Source: Orlajensenia stereocauli
GTDB lineage: Bacteria; Actinomycetota; Actinomycetes; Actinomycetales; Microbacteriaceae
NCBI RefSeq assembly: GCF_039548895.1
Contig: NZ_JBCLVG010000002.1
Length of the DNA stretch: 64,000 nt
Reading direction: 5' to 3' (one strand)
In this document: in pieces, positions 33,465-42,147 of the stretch
Layout: each line of letters starts with the position of its first letter
How positions within the stretch are numbered: position 1 is the first letter of the stretch
The notes under the pieces: generated by a model
Database searches by the model: none
Told to the model about the DNA's origin: nothing
What the model saw: only the letters and a program-made list of their open reading frames with translations
Program-made: the position numbers and the translations under genes

Positions 33465-35432
33465 ATGGATGACCCCGTGCCTCTCGCCCACCTGCCGCAC
33501 CACGATGGTTCTCCGCTGTATATAGAGGAGCAGCATCCGTCGCTCGGACAGGATCTGGTGATGCGGATGCGCGTGCCCCAGACGTTCGGGGCCGTCGCGA
33601 GCGTGCATGTGAGGTCGAACCCGAACCGCGAGCCGCGCTTCGCCGAGGCCACGCTCGTGGCGAGTGCCGCCGGCTGGGACTGGTGGCAGGCCACCGTCGA
33701 GGTCGAGAATCCGGTGCACCACTACCGCTGGCTGATCGTCACGGACGACGGCCGTCAGCACTGGCTCAATGCCCGAGGCCTCTCGCGGATCGAGACCCTC
33801 GACAGCGAGGACTTCCGCATCGCGGCAGGCGCGGATGCTCCCGACTGGGCGGCCGAGAGCGTGCTCTACCAGGTGTTCCCCGATCGCTTCGCGCGGTCGG
33901 ATGCCGCCGACTCGCGCGAGACGCCGGACTGGGCCATCGCCGCAGCGTGGGGCGACCCCGTCGACACCAGGCCGCCGGGACGCTCGAAGCAGTTCTACGG
34001 CGGCGACCTCGATGGCGTCCGCAGCAAGCTCGACCACCTCGTGGGCCTCGGCGTCAACCTGCTCTACCTGACCCCGGTCTTCCCCGGCCGCTCGAACCAC
34101 CGGTACGACGCCTCCAGCTTCAGCATCGTCGACCCGCTGCTCGGCGGCGACGAGGCGCTGGTGCGTCTCGTGGAGGCCGCGCACGCTCGCGGCATCCGGG
34201 TGATCGGCGATCTCACCTCGAACCACTCCGGTGACGGTCACGAGTGGTTCGCCTCGGCCCTCGCCGATGCTGGTTCCGATGAGGCTGCGTTCTACTACTG
34301 GCTCGACACCGTGCAGGCCGAGCTCGCCCCCGACGAGTCGGCGTCGGCTGCCGACGCCGTCGATGCCAGCTACGCGGTGACGGATGCCGCCCCCGCTGCG
34401 GCGCCCCGCCGGTCGTACGTCTCGTGGCTGGGAGTGCCCAGCCTGCCCAAGTTCAACTGGAACTCCGAGGTGCTGCGCCGCCGATTCATCGAGGGCGAGG
34501 AATCCGTGGTCGCGCGCTGGCTGCAGCCGCCGTTCAACCTCGACGGCTGGCGCATCGACGTCGCGAACATGACGGGTCGGTACCTCGACGAGGACCACAA
34601 CGCCGAGGTGCGCCGCATCATCCGCCGCACCATGAACGAGGTGAACCCCGACACCATCCTGCTGGGAGAGTCGACCAACGACGCCGCCGGCGACTTCCAG
34701 GGCGACGCGTGGCATGGCGCCATGACCTACGCGAACTTCACGCGCCCGCTGTGGTCCTGGCTGCTGGTTCCGGGCAGCACGGCGTTCGGCGGCCTGGGCT
34801 TCGCTCTCGGCATGGTGCCGGACTTCACAGGCGAGCAGTTCGTCGAGGCTCACACGCAGTTCGCTGCGGGCTTCCCCTGGCGCACTCGGCTCGGCGCCAT
34901 GAACGCGCTCGACACCCACGACACCCCGCGCTTCGCCACCTCGGCGCGGCCCGGCGTGACTCCCGTGGCGCTCGGCCTCTCGGTGACGCTGCCCGGCATC
35001 CCCGTCGTCTTCGCCGGCGACGAGTTCGGACTCACCGGTGAGGACGGCGAGGCATCGCGCACGCCCATGCCGTGGAGCACGACGGATGATGCCGAGGTGG
35101 CGCCCCGCATCGACCTCTACGCGTCGCTCATCGGTCTGCGGCGCGCGCACCTCGCCCTCTCGACGGGCAGCATGCGCTGGCTGCACGTTGGCGATGACGT
35201 GCTCGTGTACGCGCGGGAGTCCGCGTCGGAGACGGTGCTCTGCGTCGCTGCGCGCGCCGACTACGACGTCGCTCTGCCGTCGACCGCTCTCGCGGGGGCG
35301 GATGCCGCGACGCCGGCGTTCGGCGACGGCCGGCTGGCCGCATCCGCCGACGGCATCAGCCTGCAGGGGAGCGGCCCGTCGTTCTCGGCGTGGGTGCTGC
35401 CGGGGGTGACCGCGGCGGTGATGAGGGCGTAG
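33465..35432 (+). CDS. GH13 alpha-glucosidase/maltodextrin glucosidase
   Basis: 655 residues, no signal peptide, so cytoplasmic. An N-terminal ~125-residue beta domain is followed by the catalytic barrel: ESVLYQVFPDRFA (~130), region I GDLTSNHSG (~248), region II GWRIDVANMTGR (nucleophile, ~361), region III LLGEST (acid/base, ~399) and region IV ALDTHDTPRF (~482). The N-domain and spacing resemble neopullulanase/cyclomaltodextrinase and MalZ-type enzymes that trim maltodextrins. ATG 33465 is 6 nt after TACCGT (33453-33458), so it has its own promoter downstream of malG. Works with the import operon and the alpha-glucosidase at 27.3 kb. Confidence 0.9.
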   Translation: MDDPVPLAHLPHHDGSPLYIEEQHPSLGQDLVMRMRVPQTFGAVASVHVRSNPNREPRFAEATLVASAAGWDWWQATVEVENPVHHYRWLIVTDDGRQHWLNARGLSRIETLDSEDFRIAAGADAPDWAAESVLYQVFPDRFARSDAADSRETPDWAIAAAWGDPVDTRPPGRSKQFYGGDLDGVRSKLDHLVGLGVNLLYLTPVFPGRSNHRYDASSFSIVDPLLGGDEALVRLVEAAHARGIRVIGDLTSNHSGDGHEWFASALADAGSDEAAFYYWLDTVQAELAPDESASAADAVDASYAVTDAAPAAAPRRSYVSWLGVPSLPKFNWNSEVLRRRFIEGEESVVARWLQPPFNLDGWRIDVANMTGRYLDEDHNAEVRRIIRRTMNEVNPDTILLGESTNDAAGDFQGDAWHGAMTYANFTRPLWSWLLVPGSTAFGGLGFALGMVPDFTGEQFVEAHTQFAAGFPWRTRLGAMNALDTHDTPRFATSARPGVTPVALGLSVTLPGIPVVFAGDEFGLTGEDGEASRTPMPWSTTDDAEVAPRIDLYASLIGLRRAHLALSTGSMRWLHVGDDVLVYARESASETVLCVAARADYDVALPSTALAGADAATPAFGDGRLAASADGISLQGSGPSFSAWVLPGVTAAVMRA

Positions 35433-35477
35433 CCCTGCGCGGGGTGCCCCGCGGTCAAAGCGACGTTCTGCGGATGC

Positions 35478-35483
35478 TATTCT
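35478..35483 (+). promoter_or_regulatory. -10 box of tRNA-Thr/tRNA-Met unit
   Basis: TATTCT, about 47 nt before tRNA-Thr, with a weak TCAAAG 17 nt upstream. Confidence 0.4.
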
Positions 35484-35530
35484 CTACTGGTGCCAAAAAC
35501 GTGGCGCGCTCCCGAGCGCCTCACACTTTG

Positions 35531-35602
<72 letters not shown>

Positions 35603-35638
35603 CAGACTCTCGATGTGAAACAGTGCGTCGGAGTCCGC

Positions 35639-35712
35639 GGCGGGGTAGCTCAGGTGGTTAGAGCACACGGCTCATAATCGTGGTGTCGCGGGTTCAAGTC
35701 CCGCTCCCGCTA
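35639..35712 (+). tRNA. tRNA-Met (CAT anticodon, elongator type)
   Basis: Acceptor GGCGGGG/TCCCGCT (G-U at both ends), anticodon arm with CTCATAA, T-arm GCGGG-TTCAAGT-CCCGC. The paired first base and acceptor favour elongator Met over initiator; a tRNA-Ile2 with modified CAT cannot be fully excluded. 36 nt after tRNA-Thr, probably co-transcribed. Confidence 0.9.
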
Positions 35713-35720
35713 CAACAAGA

Positions 35721-35737
35721 GGCTCGTTCGACGAGCC
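35721..35737 (+). terminator. terminator hairpin after tRNA-Met
   Basis: Perfect 7-bp stem GGCTCGT-TCG-ACGAGCC, with a pyrimidine-rich CATTCCTCT after it. Confidence 0.6.
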
Positions 35738-35780
35738 CATTCCTCTGGCGGATGCCGCCGAGTCGGCGCGGTTCGGGCTG

Positions 35781-35820
35781 TCGCTTCGGGCGATCGCTTC
35801 GCTCGGCCCTCAGCGAGCGG
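35781..35820. repeat. family A palindromic repeat, single forward unit
   Basis: TCGCTTCGGGCGATCGCTTC then GCTCGGCCCTCAGCGAGCGG, 24 nt beyond the stop of the DUF1801 gene. Confidence 0.75.
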
Positions 35821-35843
35821 GTGTTCGCTGCCGCGGAGTCGGA

Positions 35844-36266
35844 TCAGTCCTTCGCCGGCTCCCCGTCGCGGGCCCGCAGGCGATACGTGTCCCTCGTGAG
35901 GGTCGTGTACGACTCGGTGATGATCTGCTCGAGCACGCCGAGGTCGATGGCCGAGAGATCGCGGATGTAGAGGCATCCGACGCCCGTGGTGTGAGGGCCG
36001 AGACGCGCGAGCTGATCGGGATAGCGCGAGATGCCGTCGACCAGGTAGATCGACATGGCCGCCTTGCGCGGCGCGAAGCCCGCCGCAGCGACATCGCCCT
36101 CGCGGCCGCTGTCGTACTTGTAGTGATAACTGCCGAATCCGACGATGGTGCCGGAGAGCACGGCCGCCTCGCCGGTGACCCTCGTGTAGAGCCCGAGGAG
36201 GGTCTCGGCATCGGCTCGCCTCCTGGCGGAGGGGACAGCCGCGATGAAGTCGCCGACCTCGCTCAT
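35844..36266 (-). CDS. DUF1801-domain protein
   Basis: 140 residues, single DUF1801 (YdhG/frataxin-like) domain: VGDFIAAVPSARRRADAETL, GTIVGFGSYHYKYDSGREGD, FAPRKAAMSIYLVDG and the C-terminal GCLYIRDLSAIDL. Function is not known; some relatives were proposed to handle iron. ATG 36266 is 6 nt after TACTGT on the minus strand (36273-36278), but the gap to the upstream gene is only 2 nt, so that promoter overlaps the end of that gene. Confidence 0.82.
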   Translation of the reverse strand: MSEVGDFIAAVPSARRRADAETLLGLYTRVTGEAAVLSGTIVGFGSYHYKYDSGREGDVAAAGFAPRKAAMSIYLVDGISRYPDQLARLGPHTTGVGCLYIRDLSAIDLGVLEQIITESYTTLTRDTYRLRARDGEPAKD

Positions 36267-36268
36267 GC

Positions 36269-37510
36269 TCACACAGTACCCGCCTTCTCGGCGAGCGAGG
36301 GCTCTGCGAATGGGGGAGCGGCCTCGTCCTCTGGGTTCCAGGCCTTGACGATGGCCCAGGCGACGGCCGCGATCGGCACCGAGAGCACGGCGCCGACGAT
36401 GCCGCCGAGGATGGTTCCGGCTGTCAGGGCCACGAGGATGACCAGCGGATGCAGCTTGAGCGACCTGGCCTGCACGACAGGTTGCAGGAAGTTGCCCTCG
36501 ATCTGGTTGACGGCGATGACGATTCCCACGACGATCAGCGCGACGACGGGTCCGTTCGCGACGAGGGCGACGAGGGCGGCCAGGATGCCGGCGACAGTCG
36601 CACCGACGATCGGGATGAACGCACCGATGAAGACGATCACGGCCAGCGGGAGCGCCAGCGGTACCCCGAGGATGGCGAGGCCGATGCCGACACCGGCGGC
36701 GTCGACGAAGGCGATGATGGCCGTGCCGCGCACGTAGCCCCCGAGGGTCCTGACCGAGGTGGCGCCGATGCGCTGGCCGCGCTCGAGGCTGCGGCCGCTG
36801 AACGGGCGCAGGAAGAACGCCCAGATGCGGTCGCCGTCCTTGAGGAAGAAGAACAGCACGACCACGGCGAGCAGGGCGCCCGTGACGAGCTCGGCGGCGA
36901 CCGAGACTCCGGCGATGGCACCGGTTCCGAACTGGCTGCTGGTGAAGAAGTCGGTGACTGTCTTCTTGAGGCTGTCGAGCTGGTCCTGGTCGATCGGCAG
37001 GGAGCCGCTCTGCAGGAATTCGCCGACGGCGTCGATGCCCTGGGTGGCCGACTTCGAGAGTTCCTCCCATTGGCCTCGCACCGCGAACACGATGAGCGTG
37101 ATGATGCCGCCGAAGATGACGATGCCGCCGATGAGGGTGATCCAGGTGGCGACGATCGCCGGGAGGCCACGGCGGCGCATCCACCTGATCACGGGAGACA
37201 GGGCGGCTGCGAGGATGAGGGCGACCAGCACCGGGATGACGACCAGCTTCAGCTGAACGAGCCCCCACACCACGACCGCCGCGAGGGTGAGACCGAGGAG
37301 GATCTGCCCGCTCCTGATGCCGACCTCGCCGAGCCCGTCGGTGAGGAGGGAGCGCAGCGTGGGGCGCGGGCGGCGGCGGTGCGACGTATCGACGGCTGCA
37401 GCAGGGGCGGCATCCGGTGCCACCAGGTCTGGCCCGGGATTCGATGCCGGTGTCGTCGCGGGGATCGGTGCACCGGGGTCGGGCACGGAGGCAGGCTTGT
37501 TGTCGCTCAT
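36269..37510 (-). CDS. AI-2E/PerM-family membrane transporter
   Basis: 413 residues with about eight membrane segments: an N-terminal Pro/Ala-rich cytoplasmic lead (~1-65), a first set of three to four segments, a soluble stretch (~145-195) and the conserved C-terminal block (FFLKDGDRIWAFFLRPFSGR, GAFIPIVGATVAGI, NQIEGNFLQPVVQARSLKLH). Family members export small molecules or ions; AI-2 export is shown for only one member, so substrate is open. ATG 37510 is 6 nt after TACCGT (minus strand 37517-37522). Confidence 0.9.
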   Translation of the reverse strand: MSDNKPASVPDPGAPIPATTPASNPGPDLVAPDAAPAAAVDTSHRRRPRPTLRSLLTDGLGEVGIRSGQILLGLTLAAVVVWGLVQLKLVVIPVLVALILAAALSPVIRWMRRRGLPAIVATWITLIGGIVIFGGIITLIVFAVRGQWEELSKSATQGIDAVGEFLQSGSLPIDQDQLDSLKKTVTDFFTSSQFGTGAIAGVSVAAELVTGALLAVVVLFFFLKDGDRIWAFFLRPFSGRSLERGQRIGATSVRTLGGYVRGTAIIAFVDAAGVGIGLAILGVPLALPLAVIVFIGAFIPIVGATVAGILAALVALVANGPVVALIVVGIVIAVNQIEGNFLQPVVQARSLKLHPLVILVALTAGTILGGIVGAVLSVPIAAVAWAIVKAWNPEDEAAPPFAEPSLAEKAGTV

Positions 37511-37691
37511 GGGCCAACGGTACCCGTCATGAACGTCAGCGCCGCGGGGCTGGACACGCGGCGTCGCGTCTGCATTCGAGCGTCAGGCGATCGATCCCGC
37601 TGACGCGGTGCTGCATCCGATCGGCAGCTCTGAGCAGAAGTGGTGATCAAGGGAAATGATCCTTCCCGGACCGTGTGACGAGAGGCCCATC

Positions 37692-38069
37692 GTGAGTGCA
37701 GCAGTGATGAACCCCGCAGAGGCGGACGACCGGATCGACACGATGCTCATCCTGCAGTACGCCCTCGTGCGCGGCTCGATCGTGCTGGGCGAGCTCGGCC
37801 GGGCGATGGACCTGGCACCGGATGCCGCCACAGCGGTTGTGCGCGGGCTGGTGCGCGACGGATCCGTGCTGTGCCGCATCAGGGGTCGCAACAGCGAGAA
37901 CGTCGAGGTCTTCCTCACCGCCGCCGGGCGAGAGCGGGCGCGTCGCGAGGGCGCAGCCGTGGTGCGTGCAGCGACGGATCTCCTGCGCGAATTCGCCCCG
38001 GCGGAGCGGAAGGTCGTCGAGCAGGCGCTGGGGCTGCGTCCCGGCGAGGCCGAACTGCGCGACGCCTGA
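37692..38069 (+). CDS. small winged-helix (MarR-like) DNA-binding protein
   Basis: 125 residues. After a short lead it reads as one winged-helix: MLILQYALVRGSIVLGELGR, AMDLAPDAATAVVRGLVRDG (recognition helix region) and the wing ENVEVFLTAAGRERARREGA. This resembles MarR-type repressors but lacks their long dimer helices. The GTG start at 37692 has GAGAGG six nt upstream; the ATG at 37707 is an alternative. Target genes are not evident; it converges on the anti-sigma gene with an 11-nt gap. Confidence 0.65.
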   Translation: MSAAVMNPAEADDRIDTMLILQYALVRGSIVLGELGRAMDLAPDAATAVVRGLVRDGSVLCRIRGRNSENVEVFLTAAGRERARREGAAVVRAATDLLREFAPAERKVVEQALGLRPGEAELRDA

Positions 38070-38080
38070 GGCCGGCGCTG

Positions 38081-38824
38081 TCAGAGCAGGCGCAGCTCGC
38101 CCCGAACAATGGAGTCCCCCGAGTGCGCCGGGTTGCCGTCGGCGGGCTCGTCGGAGACGTCGACGACGGAGAACTGCTCGAGGTCGATGCCGTTCGGAAC
38201 AGTGAAGCGACCGCTCGCGCCCGCGAGCTGGCCGAGACTGACGAGTCCGTTGGTCGCAGGGTCGATGAGCCACACCTCGCGCAGATCGGTGCCCGAGGGC
38301 GCATCGAGGTCGACGACCAGGTCACGAGTGCTGCCCGAATCGCTCTCCTCGAGGCGCGCGGTGCCCGAGGCGTTCCAGGTGGGGAGCGGATCGAGCGCCG
38401 CCTCCGCGATGACGTCGGCCGAGGGCGTCGGCCACAGGACCGCGCCGGCCACGCCGGCCAGAACGCCGACCACGAGCGCCGCTGCGGCGACGGGCCACCA
38501 GCGGGCGAAGCCCGTCGAGCGAGGGCGGCGCCCGGTGACGGATGCCGGTGCCGGAGTCGCGGCATCCGGAGCTGCATCCGGAGCCACTGCCGGACTCGAC
38601 AGTCCGAGGCCGAGTTCCGCGCTGATGCTCTCCCACACCCGCGGCGGTGGAGCCAGCAGCTCGACGTCGCGCGATGAGCGGGCGATGCTAACAGTCCGGC
38701 GGAGATCATCGAGTTCACTCGAGCACCGCTCGCAAGAGGAGAGATGGGAGCGCTGCACTGCATCGGGCTCGGCATCGCCGAGGGCGAGCAGTGCGAGGGT
38801 GCCGTCATCGAGATGCACTGTCAT
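38081..38824 (-). CDS. rskA: RskA-type anti-sigma factor
   Basis: 247 residues. N-terminal zinc-binding anti-sigma domain with H27-x3-C31-x2-C34 (HLSSCERC), a Pro/Ala-rich linker, one membrane segment (~108-131, WWPVAAAALVVGVLAGVAGA) and an extracytoplasmic RskA domain (LREVWLIDPATNGLVSLGQL, FTVPNGIDLEQFSVVDVS). It should hold the adjacent sigma factor inactive until membrane proteolysis releases it. Its start overlaps the sigma gene by 20 bp, showing coupled translation and 1:1 supply. Confidence 0.92.
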   Translation of the reverse strand: MTVHLDDGTLALLALGDAEPDAVQRSHLSSCERCSSELDDLRRTVSIARSSRDVELLAPPPRVWESISAELGLGLSSPAVAPDAAPDAATPAPASVTGRRPRSTGFARWWPVAAAALVVGVLAGVAGAVLWPTPSADVIAEAALDPLPTWNASGTARLEESDSGSTRDLVVDLDAPSGTDLREVWLIDPATNGLVSLGQLAGASGRFTVPNGIDLEQFSVVDVSDEPADGNPAHSGDSIVRGELRLL

Positions 38825-39359
38825 CCACCTCCATTCGTGTGCGCAGACGCCCGAGACTTCGGCGGATGTGACTCTTGACGGTTCCGAGTGGAAGACCCGT
38901 GCTGTCGGCGATCTCGGTGTGCGTCATGTCGCCGTAGAACGCCAGGGCCATGACCTCGCGTGGTACGGGATCGAGTCGTGCGAGCTCATCGGCGATCATG
39001 AGGCGTTCGGCGACGTCGACCTCTACGGATTGTTCCTGAACGCGAGCCACGGATTCGCTGGACTCCACGATGCGCAGGCTTCGCGTGCGCGCAGCGAGCG
39101 CGTCGGCGATGCGGTGCCGCGTGATGCCGACGATCCACGCGGGCAATGGGCCGCGCTCTGGGTCGAAGTTGGCGCGTCCCTGCCAGGCGGAGACGAACAC
39201 CTGCTGGGTCACGTCCTCGGCATCGGCCGCGATGCCGAGGGCACGCACGGCCAGCGTGTAGACGAGCGACGACCAGCGCGTGTAGGCAGCGGCGATGGCC
39301 TCTTCGTCACCGGCACGGAATGCCAGCCCGATGGCCGCGTCGTCATCGATGTCGAGCAC
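38805..39359 (-). CDS. sigK: ECF sigma factor, SigK type
   Basis: 184 residues from the GTG at 39359. Region 2: RAGDEEAIAAAYTRWSSLVY and DAEDVTQQVFVSAWQGRANF; region 4: LDPVPREVMALAFYGDMTHT and TGLPLGTVKSHIRRSLGRLR. Starts further upstream (ATG 39464) are in frame but would add a Pro/Arg/Gly-rich tail not seen in ECF factors. Paired with RskA and divergent from a fasciclin gene, as the mycobacterial SigK regulon includes fasciclin-type MPT70/MPT83. A TATGCT box on the minus strand at about 39459-39464 would give a ~95-nt leader. Confidence 0.9.
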   Translation of the reverse strand: MLDIDDDAAIGLAFRAGDEEAIAAAYTRWSSLVYTLAVRALGIAADAEDVTQQVFVSAWQGRANFDPERGPLPAWIVGITRHRIADALAARTRSLRIVESSESVARVQEQSVEVDVAERLMIADELARLDPVPREVMALAFYGDMTHTEIADSTGLPLGTVKSHIRRSLGRLRTRMEVDDSASR

Positions 39360-39741
39360 AGTGGCGAGTCGTCCTCCGTGGTGGGGTCGCGTCCGATCGA
39401 CGCGCCGCGTTCCTCCCGGCGCCGACGGTCGTCGGCCTCTGGGAGCGTTGCTGTGCCCCAGCATAGTCACGAGCGCGTCGTGGGGGTGGTCCGGCAGGGC
39501 TGCCGTGGAGGCATCCGTCGGCAGCCCTGCCGAGTCGTGGAGCATGGGGTCCTTTCCCGATGCGCGAGGAGGTTCGCGCGGTGCTCTTCACTCAGTACTT
39601 CCAGCAGAACGGGCACATCGGATGCAACGGATTCGAGTTGGCCCGACCTCTTGCCATCACCCCCGAACAGGGGCATAGACTCCCCGACGGAGGCATCCAC
39701 CAACCGGCACGCTCGTGCCCTCAAGGAAGAGGAATGCCCCC
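39360..39741. other. sigK/fasciclin divergent control region
   Basis: About 380 nt without a convincing gene. It holds the TATGCT box for sigK on the minus strand, and on the plus strand TAGACT (39676-39681) with CCATCA (39654-39659) upstream, the latter like the -35 motif known for mycobacterial SigK promoters. The plus-strand leader of the fasciclin mRNA would be ~55 nt. Confidence 0.45.
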
Positions 39742-40341
39742 ATGAAGAAGTTGATCGCGGCCACCGCCGCCTTCGTCGCAGCCGGAGCCCTGGTGCTCGC
39801 TGCCGTAGCTCCAGCCAACGCCGGAACCGTCGCGCACACAGCTCCCGGATCGATCGTCGACGTCGCCGTCGCCGCGTCCGGTGGCGGAACGCCCGACTCC
39901 AACCCCGGCGACTACGACATCCTGATCCAGGCACTCACGGTGACAGGTCTCGTGCCGGTGCTCGCCGACACGAGCACGAAGTTCACGGTGTTCGCTCCGA
40001 ACGACCGCGCCTTCGCGCTCCTCGTCACCGACCTCACCGGCGCTGCCCCGGTGAGCGAGGCCGCAGCGCTCACGACCATCACCGGAGCGTTCACGGTCGA
40101 CCAGATCAAGAACATCCTGCTGTACCACGTTGTCGCGGGTAAGGCCCTGAGCCCGGTGAAGGTCATCTTCGCGGGCAAGCTCACGATGGCGAACGGCGGA
40201 ATCGTGAAGCCCCGACTCATCACCCTGCGCGACGAGTCCCCGACGCTCAAGGATCCGAAGCTCGTGCTGAAGGCCATCAACATCAAGGCGTCGAACGGCG
40301 TCATCCACACGATCGATCGCGTGCTCGTTCCGGGAAGCTAG
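39742..40341 (+). CDS. secreted fasciclin (FAS1) domain protein
   Basis: 199 residues: signal peptide (~1-26, MKKLIAATAAFVAAGALVLA ... ANA) and a single FAS1 domain with YDILIQALTVTGLV, the H1 segment TKFTVFAPNDRAFALL, ILLYHVVAGKALS and the H2 end NGVIHTIDRVLVP. FAS1 proteins mediate adhesion; the closest mycobacterial counterparts, MPT70/MPT83, are controlled by SigK. No lipobox or anchor, so it is probably released. GAGGA lies 8 nt before the ATG. Confidence 0.93.
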   Translation: MKKLIAATAAFVAAGALVLAAVAPANAGTVAHTAPGSIVDVAVAASGGGTPDSNPGDYDILIQALTVTGLVPVLADTSTKFTVFAPNDRAFALLVTDLTGAAPVSEAAALTTITGAFTVDQIKNILLYHVVAGKALSPVKVIFAGKLTMANGGIVKPRLITLRDESPTLKDPKLVLKAINIKASNGVIHTIDRVLVPGS

Positions 40342-40360
40342 GAGGAACCGCTCACGCACA

Positions 40361-40401
40361 GGCGGGGCTGCGCAACCGTGATCAGGTCGCGCAGCCCCGC
40401 C
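40361..40401. terminator. bidirectional terminator between fasciclin and alcohol dehydrogenase genes
   Basis: Perfect 13-bp stem GGCGGGGCTGCGC/GCGCAGCCCCGCC around a 15-nt loop, between convergent genes. Confidence 0.75.
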
Positions 40402-40420
40402 CGTGCTGCATCCGCTCGCG

Positions 40421-41467
40421 TCAGGCCGAGATGGTGGCCGCGTCGATGACGAAGCGGTAGCGTACGTCGGAGGCGAGCACGCGCTCGTAGGCCTCATTGA
40501 TGTAGTCAGCCGAGATGAGCTCGGTCTCCGGCGCGATGCCGTGCTCCGCGCAGAAGTCGAGCATCTCCTGGGTCTCGCGGATGCCGCCGATGCTGGAACC
40601 GGCGAAGGTGCGGCGGTTGCCGAACAGCGTGAATACGCCGACGGGCAGCGGCTCGGCCGGGGCCCCGACGCTGACGAGAGTGCCGTCGAGGCGCAGCAGC
40701 GACAGGTAGGCGTTGATGTCGATCGACGCACTCACGGTGTTGATGATCAGGTCGAAGTGGTTCTTCAGGTCGCTGAAGGTCGCCTCGTCGCTCGTCGCGA
40801 AGTAATGGTCGGCGCCGAGACGCAGGCCGTCCTCCTGCTTGCTCAGCGACTGCGACAGCACTGTGACCTCTGCGCCCATGGCGTGGGCGATCTTGACGGC
40901 CATGTGGCCGAGCCCGCCCATGCCGACGACGGCGACGCGCTTGCCCGGGCCGGCGCTCCAGTGGGCGAGCGGCGAGTACGTGGTGATGCCGGCGCAGAGC
41001 AGCGGCGCGGCCTTATCGAACGGGATCGACTCGGGAACCTTCAGCACGAAGTCCTCGACCACGACGACGTGCGTGGAGTAACCGCCCTGCGTGATGGTGC
41101 CGTCACGGTCCACCACGGCGTAGGTGCCGGTGTTGCCGGCGAGGCAGTACTGCTCCTCGCCGGCGAGGCAGTTCTCGCACTCGCGGCAGGAGTTCACCAT
41201 GCACCCGACACCCACGCGGTCGCCGACGGTGTGGAGGGTCACATCGGAGCCGACCTCGGTGACAGTGCCGACGATCTCGTGGCCGACGACCTGCGGGTAG
41301 CTGATCGGTCCCCACTCGCCGCGCACAGTGTGGATGTCGGAGTGGCAGATGCCCGAGTACGCGATCTCGATGAGCACGTCGTTCGCGCCGACGGCGCGAC
41401 GTTCGATGGTGGTCTTGATGAGGGGTTCGGTGGCTGAGGGCGCTGCGTAGGCGTCGACGGTGAGCAT
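40421..41467 (-). CDS. zinc-dependent alcohol dehydrogenase, NADP(H) AdhC/CAD-like
   Basis: 348 residues, MDR family. Catalytic zinc residues in GICHSDIH and VGHEIVG, and four structural-zinc cysteines in CRECENCLAGEEQYC (~98-112). Rossmann motif VAVVGMGGLGHMAV (~180). SQSLSK after it lacks the acidic residue that selects NAD, so NADP is likely, as for cinnamyl-alcohol-type and mycobacterial AdhC enzymes that reduce broad aldehydes. CAGGAG precedes ATG 41467; the longer in-frame start is rejected for that reason. Confidence 0.92.
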   Translation of the reverse strand: MLTVDAYAAPSATEPLIKTTIERRAVGANDVLIEIAYSGICHSDIHTVRGEWGPISYPQVVGHEIVGTVTEVGSDVTLHTVGDRVGVGCMVNSCRECENCLAGEEQYCLAGNTGTYAVVDRDGTITQGGYSTHVVVVEDFVLKVPESIPFDKAAPLLCAGITTYSPLAHWSAGPGKRVAVVGMGGLGHMAVKIAHAMGAEVTVLSQSLSKQEDGLRLGADHYFATSDEATFSDLKNHFDLIINTVSASIDINAYLSLLRLDGTLVSVGAPAEPLPVGVFTLFGNRRTFAGSSIGGIRETQEMLDFCAEHGIAPETELISADYINEAYERVLASDVRYRFVIDAATISA

Positions 41468-41637
41468 GGATCTCCTGGGGTACTCGAGGGGGAACGGCCG
41501 GCCGTGGGGAGCAGCGGCGGATTGCGCCATCTCTGCCCGCATCATCGCGGCGGCTCGCCCAGCCTACGTGCGTGGCGGTGAGCACTGGGAGGGGTTGCGA
41601 GTACCCCCTTCGTGTGAGCGCGCTCGCAGACTGCAGG

Positions 41638-42147
41638 TCAGTGGACGAAGGCCTTGAGCGCGATCATCGCGAAGCCGAAGAGCGCCGTCATGAGGGCCCC
41701 GAGGATGCGCATCGGCCAGCCGTGTCCGTAGCGGGTGAAGGCCACGTAGCCGAGCACGGCGAGGATGAGCACGCCGGCCCATAAGGCGATCCAGATCGCG
41801 GTCTCGTCATCGACGACCCGGAGGGCGCCGAGCAGCAGGATCGCCGACGGGATGAGGGCAGACGTGAGGAATCCGAGCGACCGGCGGAGTGATCGGCGCA
41901 AGTCCTCTGCGAGCGAGCCGCGGGTATCCTGCGCCGCCCCACGTGGACCGGCGATGGTGCCGGCGTAGACGTGGGCGGCCCAGAACACGATGACTGTGGC
42001 GAAGACGGTGATGAACACCTGCCACGGATCCTCACCGTGCCCGCCACTGACCGTGATCATGCCGCTGACGAGCACGATGCCGTACACGGACTCCTCGGTG
42101 ACGAACCCCGTGCGCCGCACGAGGGGCCCGAGTACGTCGCGACTCAT
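41638..42147 (-). CDS. integral membrane protein of unknown function
   Basis: 169 residues with about four membrane segments (VYGIVLVSGMITVSG, ITVFATVIVFWAAHVYAGTI, LTSALIPSAILLLGAL, IWIALWAGVLILAVLGYVAF, ILGALMTALFGFAMIAL). A soluble basic stretch, RGSLAEDLRRSLRRS, lies between the second and third. I do not recognise a named family. Its ATG overlaps the TGA of the upstream ATPase gene by 4 nt, so the two are translated together and may act together. Confidence 0.75.
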   Translation of the reverse strand: MSRDVLGPLVRRTGFVTEESVYGIVLVSGMITVSGGHGEDPWQVFITVFATVIVFWAAHVYAGTIAGPRGAAQDTRGSLAEDLRRSLRRSLGFLTSALIPSAILLLGALRVVDDETAIWIALWAGVLILAVLGYVAFTRYGHGWPMRILGALMTALFGFAMIALKAFVH

